9,631 nucleotides of DNA from an uncultured Methanosarcinales archaeon (lineage in GTDB: Archaea > Halobacteriota > Methanosarcinia > Methanotrichales > Methanotrichaceae): positions 1 through 9,631 of the forward strand of contig CALMJN010000368.1 of assembly GCA_937864385.1 (NCBI GenBank). The letters run 5' to 3'. The notes below the pieces were generated by a model that ran no database searches, was not told the origin of the DNA, and worked only from the letters and a program-made list of their open reading frames with translations. Below, piece after piece: positions 1-6,415 of the stretch. The position numbers were made by a program, and so were the translations under genes. Position 1 is the stretch's first letter. Each line of letters opens with the position of its first letter.

Positions 1-8
1 GAAATATC

Positions 9-58
9 TCGCTTGAGGATGGACAATCGGAATATTCGATCCTTCGTGCCTCAAGCGA
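9..58. repeat. 10-bp perfect inverted repeat upstream of the TPR gene
   Basis: Arm TCGCTTGAGG at 9-18 is the exact reverse complement of CCTCAAGCGA at 49-58, with 30 bases between. An 8-bp palindrome, GAATATTC, lies at 30-37 inside the loop. If the TPR gene starts at 94, this is leader or promoter-proximal DNA. It could be an RNA stem in the leader, an operator, or the terminator hairpin of a gene to the left, but no T-tract follows it. Function unknown. Confidence 0.45.
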
Positions 59-69
59 AATCTATATCC

Positions 70-100
70 ACTTCATGCAATACATTAGGATGCATGAAGT
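70..100 (+). promoter_or_regulatory. Hairpin enclosing the start codon of the TPR gene
   Basis: ACTTCATGCA (70-79) is the exact reverse complement of TGCATGAAGT (91-100), giving a 10-bp stem with an 11-base loop. The ATG at 94-96 lies within the 3' arm, and the Shine-Dalgarno-like AGGA (87-90) sits at the 3' side of the loop. Such a fold would hide the start codon and could tune translation. That consequence is inferred; the pairing itself is directly visible. Confidence 0.45.
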
Positions 101-873
101 CCATAACATTCCTCTTCCTGGCATTTTTCCTGGCTGCAATGCCCTCTGCATCTGGTCAGGACGCCAGCTACTGGCAGGCTCAGGCGCTGAGCGATCATCA
201 GAATGGGTCAAGCAACCTGGCCCTGGAAGACATTGAAGAATACCTGGCGTTAGAACCCGACGACCCTTGGGGCTGGAGCTTCAAGGCCAACCTGCTCAAG
301 GATATGAATCGATACAGTGAGGCGGTGGACAGCTTTGACCAGATCATTCGCATCGATCCGGACAATGCCCAGGCCTACAACGATCGTGCTCTTCTACTCT
401 CCGGAGGATTGAATCAGCATGATGATGCCCTGGATTCCATCAAAAAGGCCATAGAAATCAATCCGGGCAACGCCAATTATTATTTCAATATGGGCATCAT
501 CCTGGAGGCCCAAGAGAGCTATGATGATGCTCTACAGTCCTACAGCCAGGCCACGACATTGAATCCTTCTCTAGCTGTGGCCTGGTACAGGCAAGGCATG
601 GTCTATAAAGATCTGGAAAAGATCGATGAGTCCCTCTCATCCCTGAGCCGGGCACTGGATCTGGATGCCAGCAACGCCGATGCCTGGAATGAGAAAGGTC
701 TGGCTCTCATGGATCTTGGCTCCCGGGACGAGGCTGTAAGCTGCTTTGAGAGAGCTGCGGCAATTGAGCCCTCCAATCTGGAGTTCCAGAACAACCTGGT
801 GATGGCAAAAGGCGGATCAGATATGCAGCCTGACCGGATCATGGAGTTTGGCAGCAATTCCCAGGATGCCTGA
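94..873 (+). CDS. Secreted TPR-repeat protein
   Basis: A 259-residue protein. The first ~21 residues are a typical signal peptide: Lys at position 2, a hydrophobic run (ITFLFLAFFLAA), then a small-residue cleavage region ending near SASGQ. About six consecutive ~34-residue tetratricopeptide units fill residues ~24-230, with the usual W/Y-x2-G/A-x2-L and A-x3-Y/F patterns and acidic-Pro linkers such as DPDNAQ and NPGNAN. A short polar tail follows. The third unit carries an extra residue. No catalytic domain is seen, so it probably acts as a protein-binding scaffold outside the membrane or at the cell surface. The frame stays open to the left edge, with TTG at 13 and ATG at 19 as earlier candidates. 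ATG 94 was chosen because the signal peptide begins exactly there. T-tracts follow the gene, so it is probably transcribed separately from glnA. The TPR assignment is secure; the partner is unknown. Confidence 0.85.
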   Translation: MKSITFLFLAFFLAAMPSASGQDASYWQAQALSDHQNGSSNLALEDIEEYLALEPDDPWGWSFKANLLKDMNRYSEAVDSFDQIIRIDPDNAQAYNDRALLLSGGLNQHDDALDSIKKAIEINPGNANYYFNMGIILEAQESYDDALQSYSQATTLNPSLAVAWYRQGMVYKDLEKIDESLSSLSRALDLDASNADAWNEKGLALMDLGSRDEAVSCFERAAAIEPSNLEFQNNLVMAKGGSDMQPDRIMEFGSNSQDA

Positions 874-931
874 ATCGGATCAACTTTGATTTTTCATGAA
901 AGGCGAGAGAGGATCAAAAAGCCGCAGCCTA

Positions 932-960
932 TCTTTTTTGGCCGGATTTTCTTTTTTCTC
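932..960 (+). terminator. Tandem T-tract transcription terminator
   Basis: Two runs of six T (934-939 and 952-957) with a T4 run between them (947-950) lie about 60 bases after the TPR stop codon. U-rich tracts without a strong hairpin are the usual termination signal in archaea. A small hairpin follows (GGCCG 963-967 with CGGCC 973-977, 5-base loop) but is not needed for the call. Confidence 0.55.
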
Positions 961-1007
961 ATGGCCGATCACCGGCCTCGCTGTACTGGCTTTTAGCCCG
1001 CCCTTCT

Positions 1008-1088
1008 GGATAATGCCTCTGCCCTGCAGGATAACGCATCTGTCCTGGAGGATATGCCTCTGCCCATACGGATAATGCCTGCCCTGCA
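1008..1088. repeat. Four imperfect ~20-nt tandem repeats upstream of glnA
   Basis: Units occupy 1008-1028, 1029-1049, 1050-1069 and 1070-1088 (21, 21, 20 and 19 bases). Each opens with GGATAA or GGATAT, then roughly GCCTCTGCCC. Junctions between units often read CCTGCAGG or CCTGGAGG. Directly after the last unit comes GATATAAAAG, which begins like a fifth copy and contains a TATA box. The spacing is close to two helical turns, as expected for a row of factor-binding sites, though simple slippage repeats cannot be excluded. Confidence 0.7.
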
Positions 1089-1090
1089 GA

Positions 1091-1098
1091 TATAAAAG
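1091..1098 (+). promoter_or_regulatory. Candidate distal TATA box for glnA
   Basis: TATAAAAG directly follows the tandem repeats. An archaeal start site would be expected ~25 bases on, near 1117-1122, giving a leader of roughly 175 bases before glnA. The flanking BRE position is not clearly A-rich, so this is weaker than the proximal box at 1249. Confidence 0.35.
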
Positions 1099-1113
1099 AC
1101 GGTTTAATTCTGC

Positions 1114-1223
1114 TCATAATCCAGTTTGGTTATCATTATGATCAATTCATATGACTTATTATCCTTGAAAATAGAATTGCTTATCATTTGAATAGGCAAT
1201 TTGGCGATCATAAATTCTCATAA
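1114..1223. promoter_or_regulatory. Cluster of TCATAA/TTATGA boxes upstream of glnA
   Basis: TCATAA occurs at 1114-1119, 1208-1213 and 1218-1223, and its complement TTATGA at 1136-1141. The longer form GATCATAA appears at 1206-1213 and, inverted, at 1136-1143. An 11-base version, CGATCATAAAT (1205-1215), recurs upstream of the glutamate synthase operon at 2735-2745. A 10-bp inverted repeat with one G-T pair (1175-1184 with 1192-1201, 7-base loop) and two copies of TTATCATT (1130 and 1181) lie in the same stretch. These are candidate operator sites for a nitrogen regulator. I could not match them to the published NrpR operator forms. Confidence 0.4.
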
Positions 1224-1248
1224 CTATTAGGACTGGATCTCAAATACA

Positions 1249-1256
1249 TATAAATT
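1249..1256 (+). promoter_or_regulatory. Proximal TATA box of glnA
   Basis: TATAAATT, preceded by the A-rich stretch CAAATACA that can serve as a BRE. An archaeal start ~25 bases downstream falls near 1275. That would leave a leader of about 20 bases carrying the strong AGGAGG ribosome site at 1280-1285, 10 bases before the ATG. This is the best promoter candidate for glnA. Confidence 0.6.
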
Positions 1257-1295
1257 CGGACCGAGGACTTTGAGCTTTTAGGAGGCTAAATTAAA

Positions 1296-2630
1296 ATGGC
1301 CCTAGATATAAAGACAAAAGATGAGGTCTTTGAGGCAATAGACAAATACAATGTTAGATTTGTCCGGATTTGGTTTACTGATATCCTGGGTGTTCCCAAG
1401 AGCTTCGCCATCAATCCCTCCGAGCTGGAGGGAGCATTTTCCGAGGGCATGGGCTTCGACGGCTCCTCCATCCAGGGCTTTGCCCGCATTCACGAGTCGG
1501 ACATGGTGGCCAAGCCCGATCCAACCACCTTCCAGCTCATTCCCTGGAGGCAGCAGGAAAACTCCGTGGCCAGGATGTTCTGCGATATCCAGAATCCCGA
1601 CGGCAGTCCTTACGAGGGTGATCCCAGGTACGTCCTGAAGAGAAACCTGGCCCGGCTCAAGGATAAAGGCTACAGCTTCTTGGTCGGCCCGGAGCTGGAG
1701 TTCTTCTATTTCAAGAATGAGCACTGCACCGAGATACTGGACAGCGGAGGATACTTCGACCTGACCACGGCGGACAATGCCTCTGATCTGCGGCGTGACA
1801 CCATCCTGGCTCTGGACTCCATGGGGATAGATGTAGAATACAGCCACCATGAGGTTGCTCCATCCCAGCATGAGATCGACCTGCGCTACAAAGATGCACT
1901 GTCCATGGCCGACACGGTCATGACCTACAAGGTCACAGTCAAGGAGATCGCCAGAAGGTACGGCTATCACGCCAGCTTCATGCCCAAACCCATCTTCGGT
2001 CAGAACGGCAGCGGCATGCACGTGCATCAGTCCCTCTTCGCTGGCAAGAGAAATGTTATGTTCGATGCCGGCGACGCCTATCACCTATCCGACGAGGGCA
2101 AGTATTACATCGCCGGGCTGCTCAAACATGCGCCTGAGATCACAGCCGTCACCAACCAGTGGGTCAACTCCTACAAGCGCCTGGTCCCCGGCTATGAGGC
2201 ACCGGTCTATATCTGCTGGGCGAGAAGAAACAGATCCGCTCTGGTCAGAGTGCCCATGTACAAGCCCGGAAAGGAGGCTGCCACCAGGGTGGAGTTCAGA
2301 AGCCCCGATCCCGCCGCCAATCCCTACCTGGCCTTCTCGGTCATGCTGGCAGCGGGCCTGGCGGGCATCGCCAACAAGTACGATCTGCCTTCTCCTCAGG
2401 AAGAAGACATCTACCACATGAGCGATGAGGAAAGGAAGAAGGCGGGAATCACCTCTCTGCCGGGAAGCCTCAATGATGCCATCCAGCTGGCTGAGGGAAG
2501 CAAGCTCATCCGCGAGGCCCTGGGCGAGCACACCTTCAAAGCCTTCATCGCAAACAAGAAGGCAGAGTGGGATGCCTACCGCACCAATGTCACCCAGTGG
2601 GAGCTGGACAGGTACCTGTCCCTGCTCTAG
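1296..2630 (+). CDS. glnA: Glutamine synthetase, type I-alpha
   Basis: Cytosolic enzyme joining ammonium to glutamate with ATP. It forms the first half of the GS-GOGAT route whose second half is encoded next door. The 444 residues match the usual GSI-alpha length. Visible motifs: FDGSSIQGF (54-62), VGPELEFF with a metal-binding Glu (~131-138), HEVAPSQHEID (185-195), NGSGMHVHQS (from 237), GYEAP (299-303, Glu flap), then the RNRSA and EFRSPDPAANPY nucleotide and substrate motifs. Arg64 in GFARIHESD matches the Arg that mediates feedback inhibition in Bacillus and Methanosarcina enzymes. The tail reads DIYHMSDEER as in GSI-alpha, with neither the beta-type insertion nor the adenylylation Tyr context. 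Control is therefore more likely by glutamine, 2-oxoglutarate and small proteins than by adenylylation. The start follows AGGAGG (1280-1285). No glnK or amtB lies beside it here. Confidence 0.97.
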   Translation: MALDIKTKDEVFEAIDKYNVRFVRIWFTDILGVPKSFAINPSELEGAFSEGMGFDGSSIQGFARIHESDMVAKPDPTTFQLIPWRQQENSVARMFCDIQNPDGSPYEGDPRYVLKRNLARLKDKGYSFLVGPELEFFYFKNEHCTEILDSGGYFDLTTADNASDLRRDTILALDSMGIDVEYSHHEVAPSQHEIDLRYKDALSMADTVMTYKVTVKEIARRYGYHASFMPKPIFGQNGSGMHVHQSLFAGKRNVMFDAGDAYHLSDEGKYYIAGLLKHAPEITAVTNQWVNSYKRLVPGYEAPVYICWARRNRSALVRVPMYKPGKEAATRVEFRSPDPAANPYLAFSVMLAAGLAGIANKYDLPSPQEEDIYHMSDEERKKAGITSLPGSLNDAIQLAEGSKLIREALGEHTFKAFIANKKAEWDAYRTNVTQWELDRYLSLL

Positions 2631-2660
2631 AGCCCTTCCGGGCTCGTCTTTTATATTTAT
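2630..2660 (+). terminator. Hairpin terminator of glnA
   Basis: GAGCCC (2630-2635) pairs perfectly with GGGCTC (2640-2645) across a TTCC tetraloop, followed by TCTTTTATATTTAT. The stem begins on the last base of the stop codon. This should separate glnA transcripts from the glutamate synthase operon. Confidence 0.75.
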
Positions 2661-2734
2661 CTTGGCCCTTGATCTAAATACGAAGAGATTCCTGGTGGAG
2701 ATGAATGAAAGACGAGTCTCGCATCGACTGGCTT

Positions 2735-2752
2735 CGATCATAAATATTATGA
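2735..2752. promoter_or_regulatory. Palindromic box shared with the glnA promoter
   Basis: TCATAA (2738-2743) and TTATGA (2747-2752) form a 6-bp inverted repeat with 3 bases between. The left half is embedded in CGATCATAAAT (2735-2745), identical to 1205-1215 before glnA. It starts 34 bases upstream of the TATA box here and 44 upstream of the proximal glnA TATA box, a difference of about one helical turn. Candidate operator for shared nitrogen control; the regulator is unknown. Confidence 0.45.
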
Positions 2753-2768
2753 ATGCTTCTTAAATAGA

Positions 2769-2775
2769 TATAAAG
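2769..2775 (+). promoter_or_regulatory. TATA box of the glutamate synthase operon
   Basis: TATAAAG preceded by AAATAGA, a good BRE-like context. Transcription would start near 2794-2800, giving a leader of about 140 bases before the ATG at 2938. It is the only convincing TATA box between the glnA terminator and the operon. Confidence 0.6.
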
Positions 2776-2795
2776 CATTTATTGAAAACCAATAT

Positions 2796-2937
2796 AGCCC
2801 ACAGCTCCTGGCAGGCAAAATATGATTGAACAAAGCCGGCGAGAAGCTGTCCAGTGACACGAGCTGGAATCCGAAAAGCGGAGAAATACCTGAAATGTCG
2901 GTGACCGGGCCCAGGGTTAAGGGAGTTTGAGAGGAAT
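2796..2937 (+). promoter_or_regulatory. Long 5' leader of the glutamate synthase operon
   Basis: About 140 bases with no convincing gene. Possible pairings are CAGCTC (2802-2807) with GAGCTG (2861-2866), GCAGGC (2811-2816) with GCCGGC (2835-2840, one mismatch), and the competing stem TCCAG (2850-2854) with CTGGA (2864-2868). Because 2864-2866 can join either the first or the third stem, two alternative folds are possible. The GC-rich CGGTGACCG palindrome lies at 2899-2907. The ribosome site before the gene is GAGG at 2931-2934. No known riboswitch was recognised. Confidence 0.3.
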
Positions 2938-4065
2938 ATGCCAAGGATTAGAAGGGAGCTTTACAGCAAAGAGATCTGCTCCTGCTCCATCTTTGGAGCC
3001 ATGAACCAGGGTGGAGAGCGCTTCAACGCCGCAGGAGTGATGAGGGCCATAGCCAATATGCATGTCCGAGGCAACGGCCTGGGCGGAGGTTTTGCCGCTT
3101 ACGGCATTTACCCCCACTACAGTGACTACTACGCCTTCCATCTCATGTTCACAGGCAAGAGCATGCAGGATCGGCTGGAGGCCAAAGCAGAGCTGGAGGA
3201 ACTCCTCTGCCATAAGTTCGATGTGGTCTACGATGAGGAGATTCCCCATGAGGATGAGTCAACGATGATCGATCCTCCTCTGATATGGCGCTACTTCCTC
3301 CTTCCTCATAAACGGGGAGAGGAGGAGGCCCTCTCCGACGAGGAATATATTGTCTCCAAGATCATGCAGGTGAACACCAAAATAGAGAATGCCTATGTCT
3401 TCTCTTCCGGCAAGAACATGGGCTGCTTTAAGGGCGTTGGTTACCCGGAAGAGATCGGTCAGTACTTTATGCTGGACCGGCTCTATCAGGCTTACACCTG
3501 GACGGTGCACGGCCGATTCCCCACCAATACCCAGGCCTGGTGGGGGGGAGCCCATCCTTTCAGCCTGCTGGACACCTCCATAGTGCACAACGGCGAGATC
3601 TCCTCTTACGGCACCAACCGCTGGTATCTGGAGATGTACGGCTATGCCTGCACCCTCCAGACCGATACCGAGGTCATAGCCTATGCCGCAGACCTGCTCA
3701 TGAGGAGGCAGAGGCTTCCCATAGATATAGTGGCCAAGATCCTGGCTCCACCCATCTGGAATGCCATCGACAGAATGAACCAATCGGAGAGAAAGCTGCT
3801 CACCACCCTGAGGATGGTCTACGGGCCTCTGCTCATGAATGGGCCTTTTGCCATCATCATCGGCCAGACCGGGAGGATGATCGGCCTTACGGACAGGATA
3901 AGGCTGCGGCCTCTCACTGCCGCCAGGCGGGGGGATATGTTCTATCTCTCCTCGGAGGAAGCATCAATCAGACTGATCTCGCCAGAGCTCGACCGGGTCT
4001 GGACCCCCAACGGCGGAGAGCCGGTCGTGGGCGAGCTAAATAATATGAGGACGGTTCTGCAATGA
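2938..4065 (+). CDS. gltB1: Glutamate synthase, glutamine amidotransferase (class II) subunit
   Basis: A 375-residue class II (Ntn-type) glutaminase. It releases ammonia from glutamine and channels it to the FMN subunit encoded next. It corresponds to the N-terminal domain of bacterial GltB, made here as a separate protein as in many archaea. The likely nucleophile is Cys16 in CSIFG, which would need removal of 15 residues; Cys14 lies two residues before it. Other family marks are VHGRFPTNT (His191, Arg193), AHPF, HNGEI (217-221) and TDTEVIAY (~243). The start codon has GAGG at 2931-2934. The stop overlaps the next ATG in an ATGA (4062-4065), indicating coupled translation and a probable equimolar complex. 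The symbol follows archaeal split-gene usage. Confidence 0.93.
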   Translation: MPRIRRELYSKEICSCSIFGAMNQGGERFNAAGVMRAIANMHVRGNGLGGGFAAYGIYPHYSDYYAFHLMFTGKSMQDRLEAKAELEELLCHKFDVVYDEEIPHEDESTMIDPPLIWRYFLLPHKRGEEEALSDEEYIVSKIMQVNTKIENAYVFSSGKNMGCFKGVGYPEEIGQYFMLDRLYQAYTWTVHGRFPTNTQAWWGGAHPFSLLDTSIVHNGEISSYGTNRWYLEMYGYACTLQTDTEVIAYAADLLMRRQRLPIDIVAKILAPPIWNAIDRMNQSERKLLTTLRMVYGPLLMNGPFAIIIGQTGRMIGLTDRIRLRPLTAARRGDMFYLSSEEASIRLISPELDRVWTPNGGEPVVGELNNMRTVLQ

Positions 4066-5576
4066 AATCATTCGTCTTTCCTGAGTTTCAGATCATACGG
4101 GACGAAGAGAAATGCGGCCAGTGTAGAGGCTGCGAGAGACAGTGCGCCTTTGGCACCCATACCTATGATCCGGTGGCTGACAGGCTGATATCCGATGAAA
4201 CTAAGTGCGCCGGATGCCAGAGATGCGTCATCTTCTGTCCCAAGCATGCCATAGTGGTCCGGCCTGCTCCCTCTTTCTACCGGCCCAATGCCTCCTGGTC
4301 TCGAGAGAAGCTGGATGACCTCAAAAAGCAGGCGGAGACTGGGGGAGTGATCCTCACCGGATCGGGAAACGACAAGCCCTTCCGCATTTACTGGGACCAC
4401 ATACTGCTCAACGCCTCTCAGGTGACCAATCCCTCCATAGATCCCCTGCGTGAGCCCATGGAGCTGCGCACCTTCCTGGGAGCCAAGCCGGATATAATGG
4501 ACATATCCGCCGGCGATGGAAAGGTCGAGATCAAGACCGAGATTGGACCCAACCTCATGGTAGAGACTCCCATATTGTTCTCCGCCATGTCCTATGGAGC
4601 CATAAGCTACAATGCCTTCGGCTCACTGGCCAGAGCCGCCTGCAAATCCGGAACCTACTTCAATACCGGTGAGGGGGGACTGCCAAAAGAGATGAGGCAG
4701 GAGTTTGGCAGATGCGCCATAGTCCAGGTGGCCTCGGGCCGGTTCGGCATAGATGCGGAGTACCTCAACTGCGCTGCTGCGGTGGAGATCAAGGTGGGCC
4801 AGGGAGCTAAACCAGGAATCGGTGGCCATCTGCCCGGAGAGAAGGTCTCCCAGCTGGTAGCTGAGACGCGCATGATTCCCCAGGGAACCGACGCCATATC
4901 CCCGGCGCCGCATCATGACATCTACTCCATTGAGGACCTCTCCATGCTCATCACTGCCTTGAAAGAGGCCACCAATTATGAGAAGCCCATATCGGTCAAG
5001 ATCGCTGCGGTGCATAACTTTGCCGCCATAGCCTCGGGAATAGTGAGGGCGGGGGCGGACATCATTGCCATCGACGGCCTGCGAGGGGGAACTGGCGCCG
5101 CTCCCAAGGCTATCCGGGACAATGTGGGCATACCAATAGAGCTGGCCATATCCTCATTGGATCGCAGGCTGCGGGGAGAGGGCATCAGGAACAGGTGCTC
5201 GATCATTGCTGCCGGAGGGATCCGCTGCAGCGCCGATGTGGTCAAGGCCATTGCTTTGGGAGCGGATGCGGTTTACATCGGATCGGCGGCTCTGATCGCC
5301 ATGGGCTGCACCCTCTGCCAGAAGTGCTATACCGGCAAATGCAACTGGGGCATATGCACCACCGATCCCCGCCTCTCCGGCCGGCTCAATATGGATATCG
5401 CCTCCCAGAGGCTGGCCAATCTCATCTCCGCCTGGTCTCATGAGATAGCGGAGATGCTGGGTGGCATGGGCATCAATGCCCTGGAGAGCCTGAGGGGCAA
5501 CCGGGACCACCTCAGGGGTGTGGGCCTTTATGAGTGGGAACTGGATGTCCTGGGCATCAAGGGAGCCGGAGAGTGA
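4062..5576 (+). CDS. gltB2: Glutamate synthase, ferredoxin-FMN catalytic subunit
   Basis: A 504-residue protein that reduces 2-iminoglutarate, formed from 2-oxoglutarate and ammonia, to glutamate. Residues 1-60 form a ferredoxin domain with two [4Fe-4S] sites (Cys18/21/24/28 and Cys49/52/55/59). The remainder is the FMN-binding barrel, with TGEGG (202-206), KPGIGGHLPGEKV, ISPAPHHDIYSIEDL and GLRGGTGAAP closely matching bacterial GltB. The [3Fe-4S] spacing Cys416-x5-Cys422-x4-Cys427 is present, with extra cysteines at 419 and 432. The built-in ferredoxin domain suggests it accepts electrons directly from ferredoxin-like donors. No GltD-type NADPH subunit is encoded in the window. It overlaps gltB1 by four bases and lies six bases before gltB3. 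Confidence 0.95.
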   Translation: MKSFVFPEFQIIRDEEKCGQCRGCERQCAFGTHTYDPVADRLISDETKCAGCQRCVIFCPKHAIVVRPAPSFYRPNASWSREKLDDLKKQAETGGVILTGSGNDKPFRIYWDHILLNASQVTNPSIDPLREPMELRTFLGAKPDIMDISAGDGKVEIKTEIGPNLMVETPILFSAMSYGAISYNAFGSLARAACKSGTYFNTGEGGLPKEMRQEFGRCAIVQVASGRFGIDAEYLNCAAAVEIKVGQGAKPGIGGHLPGEKVSQLVAETRMIPQGTDAISPAPHHDIYSIEDLSMLITALKEATNYEKPISVKIAAVHNFAAIASGIVRAGADIIAIDGLRGGTGAAPKAIRDNVGIPIELAISSLDRRLRGEGIRNRCSIIAAGGIRCSADVVKAIALGADAVYIGSAALIAMGCTLCQKCYTGKCNWGICTTDPRLSGRLNMDIASQRLANLISAWSHEIAEMLGGMGINALESLRGNRDHLRGVGLYEWELDVLGIKGAGE

Positions 5577-5582
5577 GAGAGA

Positions 5583-6395
5583 ATGGCCAGAGCGGAAGAG
5601 GTCAATGGCAGCGGCAGTTTGGATGATGCCCCGGCAAGCCCCAGGGAGGTGGAGATAGATGCCGCTGACCAGGACACCAGAGCCCTGAACGACCGGCTCA
5701 GAGAGCTTTTGCTCTCGGGAGTGGAGAAGGTTGTCATCAGAAATGTCTGTGGCCAGAGGTACATAGGAACCCGGCTCTACACTCCTCAGCATCTGAAGAT
5801 GGATATTGAGATCTTTGGAACTCCCGGCAACGACCTGGCTGCCTTTCTCTTCGGCCATAAGATAACCGTTCACGGCAACGCCCAGGACGGTGTGGGAAAT
5901 ACCATGGATGCAGGAGAGGTGGTGGTACATGGCCGTTCGGGAGATGTTCTCGGCTTTTCCATGCGTGGCGGCGAGATCTATGTGAGGGATGGCTGCGGGT
6001 ACAGAACTGCCCTGCATATGAAAGAGTATGAGGACAAGAGGCCGGTGCTGGTCATAGGAGGCACAGCCCAGGACTTTCTGGGGGAGTACATGGCAGGAGG
6101 AATTGTGGTTTTGCTGGACCTGGAAGAGAGGGGCCATCAGGCCAATTTCATAGGAACAGGAATGCACGGAGGGGTGATCTATCTGCGGGGTGCCGTGGAT
6201 GGATCCCAGCTGGGAAGCCAAGTGGGCTGTTCGCCTGTAGATCCGTCAGATCGCAAGGTTCTGGATCATTATATCACCCGGTTCCTGGAAAGGCTTCCTG
6301 AGGTGGGCCTGAGTAGGGAGGAGATAATCAACTCTCCCTTCCTCAGGCTGACCCCCAAATCGAAGAGACCTTATAGCACTCTGTATACCTACTAA
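5583..6395 (+). CDS. gltB3: Glutamate synthase, GXGXG (beta-helix) subunit
   Basis: A 270-residue protein matching the C-terminal domain of bacterial GltB, a right-handed beta-helix. That domain has no catalytic residues and holds the amidotransferase and FMN domains in place around the ammonia tunnel. Repeated Gly-rich turns run over residues ~90-210, for example GNAQDGVGNTM, GRSGDVLGFSM, GGTAQDFLGEYM and GTGMHGGVIYL. VCGQRYIGTRL near residue 55 is typical of the family entry strand. The first ~20 residues are a polar, acidic extension of uncertain role. The same fold occurs in the C subunit of formylmethanofuran dehydrogenase, but the two upstream genes fix it as the GOGAT subunit. It begins six bases after gltB2 with a weak GAGAG ribosome site, so coupling is likely. 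Confidence 0.92.
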   Translation: MARAEEVNGSGSLDDAPASPREVEIDAADQDTRALNDRLRELLLSGVEKVVIRNVCGQRYIGTRLYTPQHLKMDIEIFGTPGNDLAAFLFGHKITVHGNAQDGVGNTMDAGEVVVHGRSGDVLGFSMRGGEIYVRDGCGYRTALHMKEYEDKRPVLVIGGTAQDFLGEYMAGGIVVLLDLEERGHQANFIGTGMHGGVIYLRGAVDGSQLGSQVGCSPVDPSDRKVLDHYITRFLERLPEVGLSREEIINSPFLRLTPKSKRPYSTLYTY

Positions 6396-6415
6396 ATAGA
6401 TCCCCAGTGATAAAG

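Noticed and set aside
1099..1295. NrpR-type operator (GGTA/GGAA palindromes) before glnA
   Set aside because: I looked for these forms and found no convincing match. Only the TCATAA/TTATGA boxes recur.
1302..2084. 260-codon open frame on the - strand inside glnA
   Set aside because: It is fully antisense to a strongly conserved gene and shows no recognisable domain. It is a shadow of glnA codon bias.
2822..2930. Two 11-codon upstream open frames (ATG 2822 and ATG 2895) in the glutamate synthase leader
   Set aside because: Ribosome sites are weak and short chance frames are expected. No attenuation-like run of Gln or Glu codons is present.
5154..6221. 355-codon open frame on the - strand across gltB2/gltB3
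   Set aside because: It spans two conserved + strand genes and the translation has no domain features. Long antisense frames are common with this codon usage.
6407..6415. GTG 6407 as fdhA start, adding three residues
   Set aside because: GTGAT at 6407-6411 fits better as the ribosome site for ATG 6416, and no such site precedes 6407. The difference is minor.
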